A DNA stretch of 64,000 nucleotides from NCBI GenBank assembly GCA_016865505.2, contig AP025252.1, positions 310,001 through 374,000 of the forward strand, given 5' to 3'. The DNA comes from Bryobacterales bacterium F-183. GTDB taxonomy: Bacteria; Acidobacteriota; Terriglobia; Bryobacterales; Bryobacteraceae. The first letter of the stretch is position 1. Every line of letters starts with the position of its first letter. This document shows positions 1-8,405 of this stretch, in pieces. The notes beneath the pieces are model-generated. The model did no database searches, was not told the DNA's origin, and saw only the letters and a program-made list of their open reading frames with translations. The translations under genes and the position numbers were made by a program.

Positions 1-1536
1 GAGGAAGCCGAGTTCAGCAAAGCCTCCAACCAAACCAAGCGCAACCAGGAAAACGCACCCAACCGCCGCGTCGTCGTGTACCTCTTCCGTCCCGACGCTG
101 TCGTACCCGCCGACAAATGGCCCTGCCCCACCTGGAAAGAAGGCGTCGCAGGCTGCAAGGCCCGCTTCTGGTCCGATGGCGCCAACCGCCTCAAGCCCAC
201 CGGCACCCGCCGCAAGTACGAAGAAACCAAAGACACCTTCGCTTGCCGCTTTTACGACCGTATCGCCGGTGCTTCGCCCTGCGAATCGAACCAGGCACCC
301 ATCTCCCTGCTCAAGATCTGGGACCTCAAGTGGACCCCCGCCGAAGGCTACTGCGGTGACAAGGTCAAGCTCAGCGGCAAAACCAATCTCGCCGACGCCA
401 CCCCGCTCAAGATCAAGCTCACCACCAAGGCGGGCAATGTTTCCAAGTTCGACCCCTTCGACGTCACCATCGCCGGCGGAACCTTCGAACAGGAAATCGA
501 GATCAAAAACGTAGGCTTCGACCATGCCGGCAGCTTTGTCGAAAAAGTGGAAGCAGAAGCCGCGCCCGACGACACGACAGTCACAGTAGAAGGCGCCCCG
601 GCAATTCTCACCATCAAGGGCATGCACGAAGCGGCGGAAGAAACTTACATCAAAGACCGTCCCAGCGAATGGGGTACCGCCGCACGCCGCTACACCAATC
701 ACGCCGAGTTCAAGCAGAAGATCGAAAAGTTCCGCGACAAAGTCAGTTGCCACTTCAATTACATGAAGACCTGGGGCGGCTACCGCGTCGACCTTTCCCC
801 CGCTGGCGTCACCGGCACCGTCACCGATGGACCGCCCTGGTCCGGATACCGCTGGGCCAAGCCCTCTGCCGCCGACCCTATGTCCGCCGGTGAATACTGG
901 GATGGCTCCGCCTGGGTGGTCATCAACCCCGGCGACACAGCCTCAGAAAGCTCTCTCGGCTTCCGCTTCGACGGCACGAACTACGTTCCAGCCAACGGCG
1001 GAAGCGGCAAGTGGCCGGAAGCCTTCACCGACTACGATCCTCTTGTCGCCCCGTACACCACCATCCGCGACGACTGGAAGGCTGTCACCCACACCGCCTG
1101 GACGGACCAGTATCACCTAAAGCGCAAGGACTGCAAATCCACCGACGTCACCCGCTGCTGCCGTTACGACCTGGAAGTCAACATCGACTTCAATAAGGTC
1201 GAGGTCTGGACCAACCACCAGACCATCAGCATCTCCCCTGGCGGGCAGCGCGCCAATGCGGAAAACTGGTTCTACGATCGTCCCGGCGCTACCGCCGCCC
1301 ACGAAACCGGCCACCTCATGGATCAGCCTGACGAATACGCTGGCGGCGCCATCGACACCGGTCTGAATGTCCCGGGAGAAGTCACCGCCGGTCTCAATAC
1401 CGGAGGCGGCGACAGTATGATGTTCGACAAGGGCAAGGTCCGCAAGTGGCACTTCCGTGCCTTCGAATCAAAGCACAAGGATCTGATTAAGACCAAGTAC
1501 GGGCGTGACTACACGTACGAGACGGTCGACAAGTAA
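1..1536 (+). CDS. Predicted zinc metalloprotease, 5'-partial
   Basis: The frame is open from the first base, so the gene starts upstream; 511 residues are visible. The first ~90 visible residues hold a Cys/Trp-rich segment (motifs RRVVVYLF, KWPCP, CKARFWSDG) that I associate, from memory only, with large predicted cell-envelope or effector-like proteins. A beta-rich middle region follows. Near the C-terminus, visible residues 434-438 are HETGH followed by LMDQPDEY, a classic zincin HExxH motif with a downstream PDEY like that of many metalloproteases. The gene is followed after 5 bp by two same-strand genes that are paralogous to each other. Family membership beyond 'zincin' and the cellular location cannot be given because the N-terminus is missing. 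Confidence 0.75.
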   Translation, partial: EEAEFSKASNQTKRNQENAPNRRVVVYLFRPDAVVPADKWPCPTWKEGVAGCKARFWSDGANRLKPTGTRRKYEETKDTFACRFYDRIAGASPCESNQAPISLLKIWDLKWTPAEGYCGDKVKLSGKTNLADATPLKIKLTTKAGNVSKFDPFDVTIAGGTFEQEIEIKNVGFDHAGSFVEKVEAEAAPDDTTVTVEGAPAILTIKGMHEAAEETYIKDRPSEWGTAARRYTNHAEFKQKIEKFRDKVSCHFNYMKTWGGYRVDLSPAGVTGTVTDGPPWSGYRWAKPSAADPMSAGEYWDGSAWVVINPGDTASESSLGFRFDGTNYVPANGGSGKWPEAFTDYDPLVAPYTTIRDDWKAVTHTAWTDQYHLKRKDCKSTDVTRCCRYDLEVNIDFNKVEVWTNHQTISISPGGQRANAENWFYDRPGATAAHETGHLMDQPDEYAGGAIDTGLNVPGEVTAGLNTGGGDSMMFDKGKVRKWHFRAFESKHKDLIKTKYGRDYTYETVDK

Positions 1537-1541
1537 AGCGA

Positions 1542-2462
1542 ATGTCCGGAATTCAGGAAGCACTCGAAAAAGTAGCCGTCGGGGATCCCGCTGCCATCGC
1601 CTCGTTCGGTATGGAACGCCGCCTCTCCAGCGGCCGCCGTTCGCAATCCGCCGACGTCTTCGAATGGGAACAACGTTTGCTGCTCACCGGCCAGGGCCTC
1701 GCCCGCACCGTCAGCCATCGCTCCCTCGGAGACCGTGGCGGTGAAGAAACCGGCACGTACCAGACCGTTTTTCCGCAGGACTTTGTCCAGCGAACAGCCG
1801 CCGCCGTGCTCACCAGCGGCATCCTCCAGTACGACCCCGGTCACATCGAACCCGGCGACATGATGATCCGCTACCGCTTCGGCGCGCTCGGCGAAGTGCG
1901 GGAATGCTTCCTCAGCATGGACCAGGTCCCCGGCCCCGAAGCGATCCGGATCTTCGAGCGCGTCATTACCCGCATGGACGTCGAAGTCCGCAAGTTCCCT
2001 CTCCGTACCCTGCGCCTCGAATGTGACCTCCCGGATATACCCAAGGCCGGCCGCCGTACCCGCATACCGGCGACCCTCCGCCTGGTCAATCGCGGCATCC
2101 AGGGCCACTGGATCTTGAACCCCGCAGCCATGCAACCGGATGGGGTACTCGAACGCCGCTACGTAACCTGGGCGCGCCGCCAGACACCGCAACCGGGCAT
2201 TACCCCGCTGCCATCTGTATTTGTCTTCGGTCCCCTCGAACCATCCCCTGTGGAGAAAGACCCCGACAAAACAATGCTCTGGCTCGCTCCCGAAGCAACG
2301 GTCGAAGTACCTTGCACGGCCATGGTGAACTTCCCCGAACCAGGTGAGTACTTCTTCAAATCCGCCTACTCCACCTTCGCGGGCGAACAGACCTACCAGG
2401 GCCAGGCCCGCTGGATCGGCGCCGCCTTCTCCCAGGCACAAACGCTCACCGTGCGAGGATGA
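1542..2462 (+). CDS. Hypothetical protein, partner of the metalloprotease, no signal peptide
   Basis: 306 residues starting at an ATG 5 bp after the metalloprotease stop. There is no signal peptide or membrane segment, so it should be cytoplasmic unless exported by another route. The C-terminal half looks like a beta-sandwich: a 'LRLVNRG' strand about residue 180, and 'VNFPEPGEYFFKSAYS' near the C-terminus. The next gene carries the same order of motifs (VTNRG, then VNFPASGEW and VEYS), so the two are probably paralogues. I do not recognise a named family. Tight spacing suggests one transcript with the metalloprotease. Confidence 0.7.
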   Translation: MSGIQEALEKVAVGDPAAIASFGMERRLSSGRRSQSADVFEWEQRLLLTGQGLARTVSHRSLGDRGGEETGTYQTVFPQDFVQRTAAAVLTSGILQYDPGHIEPGDMMIRYRFGALGEVRECFLSMDQVPGPEAIRIFERVITRMDVEVRKFPLRTLRLECDLPDIPKAGRRTRIPATLRLVNRGIQGHWILNPAAMQPDGVLERRYVTWARRQTPQPGITPLPSVFVFGPLEPSPVEKDPDKTMLWLAPEATVEVPCTAMVNFPEPGEYFFKSAYSTFAGEQTYQGQARWIGAAFSQAQTLTVRG

Positions 2463-2466
2463 GGGT

Positions 2467-3222
2467 GTGGTGAGACGGATTGCCGCATGTTCCATCGCCG
2501 TGGCGCTTCTTTCCGCATCTGCCTGCGGAGCCAACATGGAATTTGACTATCTGCAAACCAACGGACCCGGCGACATCCCCTTACGCATGACCGTTCGCAA
2601 CGGCATCGTGGAAGTGCTGCGCAGCCCGGAATCGCCTCGTGAAGGCCAACCCATCGGGCTCTTTCGCGGACCTGTCAGCACGGGTTTCCTGGAAGCACTG
2701 GAACGCGATCTTCCGGCCCATGCACCCGCCGGTGGACCTCCTGCGGGCGGGCCAATGCCGGTTACCCAAATCCGTTTCGTGAGTGCCAGGCGCAGCGTTA
2801 ATTTTGAGACGGTCTCGGCACCCGCGCCCATCTTAAAGCTGATTCGCCAGGAGGCTGATCGCGTCCCCGCCGTCAGGGCCTTGCAAATTGACCTACGCCA
2901 ACTCAGCCCGGATCGCACCTCGATTGAGGCCCGCGTCACAAACCGCGGCTCAGAAGCGATCTCGCTCGAAGGATCCACCCTCAAGGTCTTTGGTTTGCAA
3001 CAAGGGAGCCGCAAGCTACTCGGGACACTGGACGCCGCTGCAGGGTTGGACGTCGCATCATCCAGCCACAGGGACATTCCTATCCCCGTAAACTTCCCCG
3101 CCTCCGGCGAATGGCTGATCCTGGTGGAGTACTCGATGCCAGCAGCCGTAGCGGCAAGGGACCCCCAAAAACGCGTTGCCGGAGCAACATCTTCGCCACG
3201 CACTACCGTCCACTTGCCCTGA
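2467..3222 (+). CDS. Hypothetical exported protein, paralogue of the preceding gene
   Basis: 251 residues from GTG at 2467 (GTG at 2470 is equally possible), just downstream of the previous stop and behind a purine-rich GAGGATGAGGG. The first ~22 residues are a signal peptide (RRIAACSIAVALLSASACGA); the ASAC ending could be a weak lipobox. The mature part has a Pro/Gly-rich linker near residue 75-85 and a C-terminal beta-sandwich with VTNRG and VNFPASGEW motifs shared with the upstream gene. Family unknown. Together the two genes give one cytoplasmic and one exported version of the same domain next to a protease. Confidence 0.65.
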   Translation: MVRRIAACSIAVALLSASACGANMEFDYLQTNGPGDIPLRMTVRNGIVEVLRSPESPREGQPIGLFRGPVSTGFLEALERDLPAHAPAGGPPAGGPMPVTQIRFVSARRSVNFETVSAPAPILKLIRQEADRVPAVRALQIDLRQLSPDRTSIEARVTNRGSEAISLEGSTLKVFGLQQGSRKLLGTLDAAAGLDVASSSHRDIPIPVNFPASGEWLILVEYSMPAAVAARDPQKRVAGATSSPRTTVHLP

Positions 3223-3248
3223 CTTGGTAACATCAAGAGGAAGTAAGT

Positions 3249-3325
3249 CGGGGCGTAGCGCAGTCTGGTAGCGCACCTGCCTTGGGCGCAGGGGGTCGCG
3301 TGTTCGAATCACGCCGCCCCGACCA
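3249..3325 (+). tRNA. tRNA-Pro (anticodon UGG)
   Basis: A full cloverleaf can be folded by hand: acceptor CGGGGCG/CGCCCCG, D stem GCGC/GCGC, anticodon stem CCTGC/GCAGG with loop CTTGGGC (anticodon TGG), five-base variable region, and T arm GCGTG-TTCGAAT-CACGC. The discriminator A and CCA end are encoded. It stands alone between two protein genes; the downstream T-rich hairpin is its likely terminator. Confidence 0.97.
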
Positions 3326-3349
3326 TCTTTCCAACGGTCCCTCTCCCCC

Positions 3350-3369
3350 ACAACAGAAGTTGTTTTCTT
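3350..3369 (+). terminator. Intrinsic terminator of tRNA-Pro
   Basis: Short hairpin ACAAC-AGAA-GTTGT followed directly by TTTCTT, 25 bp after the tRNA CCA end. The stem is only 5 bp, but the position and T-tract fit termination of the tRNA transcript. Confidence 0.55.
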
Positions 3370-3421
3370 AATTCAAAGGTTTCCCGAAAATTCTCGCCTA
3401 TTCTTTCGGAGACCTAAGCCC

Positions 3422-4015
3422 ATGCATCCGTTGGCGCAAGCCGCCTTGATCGACCCCACTATCTGCTTCAAGCACACCCACGACAGACATAATGAGAGCG
3501 GCTATAAGGAGTATGTTTGCCATGCTGCGGCCGTGCATTGGGCGCTCGTAGCCCTAGGAAAGACCGGCCCACAAGCGGAAGAATTGATCGCAGCCCTGAT
3601 CCGGGGTGTTGAACAGAAGGCCGGCAAGAAGCCGGGCGAAGTCACGGACCCTTGGCAATGCTATGCACCTTTGTTTACCACTCGCACACTGTTCGTGCAT
3701 TTGCCCAACAACCAGTTGGCAGCCCAGTGTGGAGTCGGCGACGTCATCATAGTCGGCCCACCAACTAGGCCAGAACACAGCATGATTGTTGTGGCGAATA
3801 CGAATGGCACCGTCTGGATTCGTGGATTCAACAACTTTCTAACCTTCGGCAACACGGCCGCCATAACGCCACCACAGAATGCTTATGACTCGCTCGATCG
3901 TGACCTATCCACCCGCGCGTCGCCGCATCTGAACCCGATTTACAGGGTTCATGCAAATATGTTTATGGCGACGGTGCGCCACACCTTCGGGCAGGAAGTA
4001 GGCGCTACCTTTTAG
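3422..4015 (+). CDS. Candidate NlpC/P60- or CHAP-like Cys/His hydrolase
   Basis: 197 residues, no signal peptide. Seen in sequence: a Cys at residue 33 at the start of a helix (YVCHAAAVHWAL), then GDVIIV at 106-111, His119 in PEHSMIVV, and Asn137/138 in GFNN. Cys on a helix, then a GD-hydrophobic strand, then a His strand is the order seen in NlpC/P60 and CHAP amidase/peptidase folds, so a peptidoglycan amidase or other papain-like role is possible. The gene at 10539-11420 shows a similar Cys...KHDTVVV arrangement. The function is inference; the protein is short and lacks a recognisable wall-binding domain. Confidence 0.6.
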   Translation: MHPLAQAALIDPTICFKHTHDRHNESGYKEYVCHAAAVHWALVALGKTGPQAEELIAALIRGVEQKAGKKPGEVTDPWQCYAPLFTTRTLFVHLPNNQLAAQCGVGDVIIVGPPTRPEHSMIVVANTNGTVWIRGFNNFLTFGNTAAITPPQNAYDSLDRDLSTRASPHLNPIYRVHANMFMATVRHTFGQEVGATF

Positions 4016-4090
4016 CGTCGTGGTGGAGAGCCGGGGCGTCTGGATCGACTAAGTCCTTTTCTATCAACAAGGCGCACAGGAAGACCGTCG

Positions 4091-4142
4091 TACCCTCAGG
4101 GGGTATTTACGTACCCATTTTGGGTATCATTGCATTTTGCAA
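4091..4142. promoter_or_regulatory. Cluster of three dyads upstream of the FGE-like gene
   Basis: Two copies of TACCC-N5-GGGTA (4091-4105 and 4112-4126) have centres 21 bp apart, i.e. two helical turns. A third dyad, TTGCA-TTT-TGCAA, follows at 4130-4142. They lie 41-92 bp before the ATG at 4183. This spacing is typical of cooperative binding of a dimeric regulator; which regulator is unknown. Confidence 0.5.
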
Positions 4143-4182
4143 GTAACGTAACGACCCAGCGAACGCGCTCGTCTTCACGGCG

Positions 4183-5019
4183 ATGCGTTCACTCTTGTTG
4201 CTCGCCTCCGCCACGCTCACCTTCCATTGCCTCGCCCAGGCGCCGGGAGCACAGCGCCGGATCTCCGGAATCGAGTTTGTCTGGGCACCCGCCGGGACCT
4301 TTGTCATGGGTGCCCCAACAACAGAACCCGAACGCAGGCCCGATGAGGGACCTGTCCAGGTCACGCTCTCCAAAGGTTTTTGGATCGGCAAGTATGAAGT
4401 GACGCAAGCGCAATGGAAGTCCCACATGGGGGACTTCCGCCGTCCGCAGAATCGCGGCACCGGCGACAACGTACCTGTCTACTGGGTGAGCTTTACCGAC
4501 GCAGAGGAGTTTTGCCGGCGCGCCACCGCCGCTGCCCACGCCGACGGAACGCTCCCCGCAGACTGGGAAATCCGGCTACCGACCGAAGCGCAATGGGAGT
4601 ACGCGGCACGTGCCGGCACCACCACTGCCACCTCCTTCGGCAACCGCCTGACCCTCACCGACGCGAACATCGGCTCGGCCTATCCGGGGCCTGGCAAGGG
4701 CAATCCGGACGGCGAGTCAAAACCGGTTGGCAGCTACAAGCCCAACGCCTGGGGTCTTTACGACATGCACGGCAACGTATGGGAATACTGCCGGGACTGG
4801 TATCACCGAAACCTGCCTGGTGGAACGGATCCCGATTTATACGACATCAAAGGCGAGCCGAATCGCGATGGCACGTACTCCCGGGTTCGCCGTGGAGGCG
4901 CGTGGGTCGAACAAGGCTGGGCCTGCCGGTCAGCCGTACGACTGCGGTACGAACCGGAACGGGGCAGCGATCACATCGGCTTTCGTGTCACCGCGTGCCC
5001 GAAGGGCGGTACAGCCTGA
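4183..5019 (+). CDS. Secreted formylglycine-generating-enzyme-like (SUMF1/FGE-sulfatase domain) protein
   Basis: 278 residues with a signal peptide (residues ~1-20). The whole mature region is an FGE-sulfatase domain: GTFVMGAP, GFWIGKYEVTQAQW, PVYWVSFTDAEEFC, RLPTEAQWEYAARAG, NAWGLYDMHGNVWEYCRDW and the C-terminal VRRGGAWV...IGFRVT. The cysteine pair used by authentic sulfatase-activating enzymes is not evident (one Cys in ACRSAVRLRY), and no sulfatase gene is adjacent. A non-catalytic FGE-fold or another oxidative/ligand role is as likely as sulfatase maturation. No clear Shine-Dalgarno precedes the ATG. Confidence 0.85.
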   Translation: MRSLLLLASATLTFHCLAQAPGAQRRISGIEFVWAPAGTFVMGAPTTEPERRPDEGPVQVTLSKGFWIGKYEVTQAQWKSHMGDFRRPQNRGTGDNVPVYWVSFTDAEEFCRRATAAAHADGTLPADWEIRLPTEAQWEYAARAGTTTATSFGNRLTLTDANIGSAYPGPGKGNPDGESKPVGSYKPNAWGLYDMHGNVWEYCRDWYHRNLPGGTDPDLYDIKGEPNRDGTYSRVRRGGAWVEQGWACRSAVRLRYEPERGSDHIGFRVTACPKGGTA

Positions 5020-5032
5020 CCATCCGCCGCTA

Positions 5033-5470
5033 CTACTCAAACTCCGTCGTGCGCCAGCCTCCCATGGCCGTACCGACAATCAGCGTGTCCCGCTCGCAAC
5101 CCTCAAAGTGCGGCTCCTCCGCCTCCACCACAAAGAACCCGCCTCGCGGTACCCGCACCACTTTCTGCCGGTCCATCTTCCGCCCGAATCCCAGCAGCAG
5201 TTCTCCCTCCAGCACCGCGACATGCGCCGTCTGGTTATGCCGGTGCCCGCCCACCCACACTCCAGCGGGCATCCAGAACGCATAACTGAACACCGACCCC
5301 GCCTTGTCCCGATCCCCATACAGCACCGCGTACTTCGTACCATCTGGCGACACCCGAGTCCATTGGATCGCCTCAGTTCCGCTCCAGATCCGCTGGGCGG
5401 CAACAGCCGCAGGTGAACGCATCAAGGTTGAACACAACAACAGGTCACGACGTGAAACAAGAGTGGACAT
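5033..5470 (-). CDS. Cupin-domain protein with signal-like N-terminus
   Basis: 145 residues from the ATG at 5470; a TTG at 5482 would add four residues. The N-terminus (SRRDLLLCSTL...AVAA) looks like a Tat-type or ordinary signal peptide. One cupin barrel follows with GGHRHNQTAHVAVLEGELLLGFG (motif 1, metal-binding His) and EEPHFEGCE (motif 2 His). Substrate unknown. It is convergent with the FGE-like gene. Confidence 0.7.
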   Translation of the reverse strand: MSTLVSRRDLLLCSTLMRSPAAVAAQRIWSGTEAIQWTRVSPDGTKYAVLYGDRDKAGSVFSYAFWMPAGVWVGGHRHNQTAHVAVLEGELLLGFGRKMDRQKVVRVPRGGFFVVEAEEPHFEGCERDTLIVGTAMGGWRTTEFE

Positions 5471-5546
5471 ATCTAAGGCCAACTCTACGCGTCAATGGGC
5501 CGACCCAGCTATCCGATTCTTGCTGCGTCAAAATAGGAAAGCCAGT

Positions 5547-5915
5547 ATGGACAAAGTAGTCCCGATCCTCCCCACCAACGACCTCGCTGCCGCGAAAACG
5601 TTCTACGTCGATGGGCTCGGTTTTCAGGTCACCTGGGAACATACCGAAGATGGCCACTCCGGACTGATGGGCGTTGCGCGAGGCGCGATGGAGATCACGC
5701 TCGACAGCCCAATGGACGGCCACGGCCGCGACGCGTGTGTATCGCTGCACGTCCAGGACGCCGACGCGTACTACAACGAATGGAAGTCCCGCGGCGTCAC
5801 GCTTCCCAACGCACCAAAGAACGAGGAATGGGGCGCCAGGACCTTCGGCCTGCTCGACCCCTCCGGCAACACGATCTTCGTTATCGGGACGCTGCCGACG
5901 AGTACTCCGGCATGA
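5547..5915 (+). CDS. VOC / glyoxalase-like protein
   Basis: 122 residues. The ATG at 5547 is chosen because AGGAAA lies 7-12 bp upstream and the protein then starts with the usual first strand (VVPILPTNDLAAAKTFYVDGLGF). The C-terminal strand WGARTFGLLDPSGNTIFV is typical of bleomycin-resistance/glyoxalase-fold proteins. There is only one betaalphabetabetabeta pair per chain, so it acts as a dimer. Its 3' end overlaps the convergent M49-like gene by 35 bp. Could be an antibiotic-binding protein or a dioxygenase relative; substrate not predictable. Confidence 0.85.
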   Translation: MDKVVPILPTNDLAAAKTFYVDGLGFQVTWEHTEDGHSGLMGVARGAMEITLDSPMDGHGRDACVSLHVQDADAYYNEWKSRGVTLPNAPKNEEWGARTFGLLDPSGNTIFVIGTLPTSTPA

Positions 5916-7506
5916 TGTCCACCGGGATGTCGGTCAGCTTATCCAGCGCTGCCTTCATCTCTGGCCGTACCACCGCGTACTGGTCGATCATCCGCTTCGC
6001 CGCCGCGTAATCGCCGTTGGCCTCAATCGTCAGGATCTCCCGCGCCAGGTCGCGTACCGCCGGTGCGATCTTCGTATAGTCCACCGCAAAGTGGCCTGTC
6101 GCCGCATCGACGGTAAAAGCCCCACGATCCCGCAGGTAGTTGAACTGGATCGCCATACCCTTGCCGTGCGCCTCCTGGATGCCGAACCGCAAGGACCGGA
6201 AGGCCGACGCCAAAAACGTCGTGTACAGCGGCTTTTCCGCCTTCGGCAGCATCCCCTTGTCGAACATATACTGCAGCAGGAACAGCCCGCAGATGTCCGC
6301 CTTCGCTTCCTCAATCGAGCTATACAGCTCCTTCAGCGACGTACGAACGTTGTCGTGCGGACCAATCCCGTGCGACAACTCATGCGCCAGGATATGGGTA
6401 AAGAACCAGTCAAAGCTGATGTCCTGCTTCGCTGACGCCCGCAGCAACTTGCCCGCAATCGGCACCAGCACCGAATTGAACTTCGCCTGCTGGACGTTTT
6501 TCATCATCACCTGCTTGGTGCCCTTGGCCTTCACGATCTTTTCGTCGTTCGGCAGGTTGTACGCCGCAGTCATCACGCCATGCGCACCGTCGCCGGACGC
6601 TCGCAGCAGGTTCACGACAGAGATCGGAACCGTGGTGCCAATCTTCGGATTCTTAAACTTGTCGTCCATCGGCAGGTTGTTCTCGATCTCCTGCAGATGG
6701 TCTGCAAAGAACTTCAGCTTCGACGACGCATCCTCATCGCGGATGCTGACATACGCCTCAAACGCCGCCTTGTAGCCGAACAACTCATCCGTGTACGTTT
6801 CGTACGGCCCGATGGTGATGTCTACCGGAGAGTCCAGATCAAGCCACGCCGCGTCGCTGGCGTAGTAGTCATCGTCCAAAAACGCCTTCGCGCGCAACTC
6901 GCAGAACTTCTTGAGCGAGGCGTTGGTGGTGGCTGCAGCGGCTTCCTTCAGCAGGTTCGCCGCCTGGATCAACTCCGCGCGATACTCCTCGCTGTACGGG
7001 ACAGCCTTTAGCGCTCGCGTCTGCGCATCCCGCCGGATCACCGAAAAGAACCCGACGTCCTTCTTGGCCCAGCCCTCAAACTCCTCCCGCGTCATATCTT
7101 CGGGATAGAAGTTGGCGCCCAGCGGCTTCCGTGGCGGCACCCCCGGCAAAAACGCCTCATGCTCATCCAGGTCCGACCAAGGACCCTTATTCAGCCAAAA
7201 ATAGTCGAACTGCGCCTTCGCCAGTGGACTCTTGTCTTTATCTTTCCGCAGCTTTTCGTACAACGCCGGATTCCCCTGCCAGACCTGCTTCAGGTAGATC
7301 CGGTCCATCAGGGACGCCGCTTCGAGCAGCTTTTCCAGCGCCTTCCGATCCCCAGCCGTGAGCTTCGACGTGTCCGCCGCCAACTTGGCCGGAGCGAAGC
7401 GCCGGGTCATCCGCGCCAGATCTTTTTCGTCAGGAAAAGCGTTAGGAGAAAGCAGGGTCATGAGGCAAAACGATTGAAATAGAGCTACGATGACAGGACG
7501 TCGCAT
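5881..7506 (-). CDS. Dipeptidyl-peptidase III-like (M49 family) zinc peptidase, exported
   Basis: 541 residues with an N-terminal signal peptide (RRPVIVALFQSFCLMTLLSPNAF). The zinc site is visible: HELSH at residues 375-379, preceded by FFTHILA and followed after ~20 residues by SIEEAKADICG, which supplies the second glutamate as in M49-like enzymes. The motif is HExxH rather than the canonical M49 HExxxH, so this belongs to the bacterial M49-like branch often annotated as Zn-dependent hydrolase. Likely periplasmic peptidase. Confidence 0.75.
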   Translation of the reverse strand: MRRPVIVALFQSFCLMTLLSPNAFPDEKDLARMTRRFAPAKLAADTSKLTAGDRKALEKLLEAASLMDRIYLKQVWQGNPALYEKLRKDKDKSPLAKAQFDYFWLNKGPWSDLDEHEAFLPGVPPRKPLGANFYPEDMTREEFEGWAKKDVGFFSVIRRDAQTRALKAVPYSEEYRAELIQAANLLKEAAAATTNASLKKFCELRAKAFLDDDYYASDAAWLDLDSPVDITIGPYETYTDELFGYKAAFEAYVSIRDEDASSKLKFFADHLQEIENNLPMDDKFKNPKIGTTVPISVVNLLRASGDGAHGVMTAAYNLPNDEKIVKAKGTKQVMMKNVQQAKFNSVLVPIAGKLLRASAKQDISFDWFFTHILAHELSHGIGPHDNVRTSLKELYSSIEEAKADICGLFLLQYMFDKGMLPKAEKPLYTTFLASAFRSLRFGIQEAHGKGMAIQFNYLRDRGAFTVDAATGHFAVDYTKIAPAVRDLAREILTIEANGDYAAAKRMIDQYAVVRPEMKAALDKLTDIPVDIMPEYSSAASR

Positions 7507-7537
7507 AAATACCTGGGTGACGTTGTAACTTCAGTAT

Positions 7538-7948
7538 ATGGCGTCGACAGTGAAGGTAAAGGACCTGATCATCGCGGCAGGCGGCATCCTGATCCGTGAT
7601 GGACGTGTGCTGCTCGTCTACCGTCCGCGCCACAAGGACTGGAGCTTTCCCAAGGGCAAGCTGGACGATGGCGAATCCCCGCTGCAAACCGCCGTACGCG
7701 AAGTTCGCGAAGAGACTGGGTACGCCGTCCAGATTAGAGGCTTCACCGGAGCCGTCGGCTACATCGTAAAGGGACGTCCCAAAACGGTCTTGTTTTGGGA
7801 AATGACGCCGGTGGAACAGTTTCCGGAACGCGACACCGACGAAGTGGGCGAACTCGCGTGGCTTACGGTCGACGAAGCCCGCGCGCGTATGACCTACGGC
7901 CTGGAAGTGGAACTGCTCGAAAAGGTGGCGCCCAGGATCGCGTCCTGA
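7538..7948 (+). CDS. NUDIX hydrolase
   Basis: 136 residues. The complete Nudix box spans residues 40-62: G40, E46, R54-E55-V56, E58-E59, G61. The family hydrolyses nucleoside diphosphates linked to another moiety, with Mg2+ held by the box glutamates. Residues 10-35 (LIIAAGGILIRDGRVLLVYRP) form the usual first strands. The size and SFPKGK context resemble Ap4A/8-oxo-dGTP type enzymes, but the substrate is not fixed by sequence. Divergent from the M49-like gene and convergent, with a 55-bp overlap, with the CheW-like gene. Confidence 0.92.
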   Translation: MASTVKVKDLIIAAGGILIRDGRVLLVYRPRHKDWSFPKGKLDDGESPLQTAVREVREETGYAVQIRGFTGAVGYIVKGRPKTVLFWEMTPVEQFPERDTDEVGELAWLTVDEARARMTYGLEVELLEKVAPRIAS

Positions 7949-8325
7949 CCCACCAGTTGCGCCGAGTCCACCACGGACCGCACCCGGCCATGACCCGTGA
8001 TCACGCCGCGGCTGATGTCTTGCGGCGAAACAGAGATACAGTCCGTCACTTTGTCTACCGGAATCGCGAACTCCAGGCCGCTCGGGCTCCCCAGTACTAA
8101 AAAGCAGCCCCTTCGCGACGTTCTGTTGTCCACCTGCAGCAATCCCCGGACATCGAAGACGGGAATCTCGCGCCCGTGCGAGTACAGCATTCCGATGAGA
8201 TTGTCGCCGCTGCCACGTCCCGGCAGCAACGGTTGGATAGGCATCATCTCACGCACCTGCGTGCGCGGAACTGCGAAATAACGCCCGGAAATCTGGAACG
8301 TCAGATAGTCGCTTTGTATGCCCAT
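7894..8325 (-). CDS. CheW-like domain protein
   Basis: 143 residues from ATG at 8325 (a TTG at 8331 is possible). A single CheW domain covers the protein: DYLTFQISGRYFAVPRTQVREMM, GDNLIGMLYSHGREIPVFDVRGLL, and FAIPVDKVTDCISV. CheW couples chemoreceptors to CheA kinase. No receptor, CheA or CheY gene is nearby, so it is an orphan scaffold that may serve chemotaxis or a chemosensory-like regulatory pathway encoded elsewhere. Confidence 0.85.
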   Translation of the reverse strand: MGIQSDYLTFQISGRYFAVPRTQVREMMPIQPLLPGRGSGDNLIGMLYSHGREIPVFDVRGLLQVDNRTSRRGCFLVLGSPSGLEFAIPVDKVTDCISVSPQDISRGVITGHGRVRSVVDSAQLVGQDAILGATFSSSSTSRP

Positions 8326-8405
8326 CTGCAAGTCTCATCGGCCACGGACGCGCAGATTTGAGCCGCATCGAGCACCCCCAAATCCTCGTGGTAGGATGTA
8401 TCAAC

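Noticed and set aside
3249-4015. Genomic island inserted at tRNA-Pro
   Set aside because: No integrase, no direct repeat of the tRNA 3' end and no clear composition break was found downstream; the next gene is a single accessory ORF.
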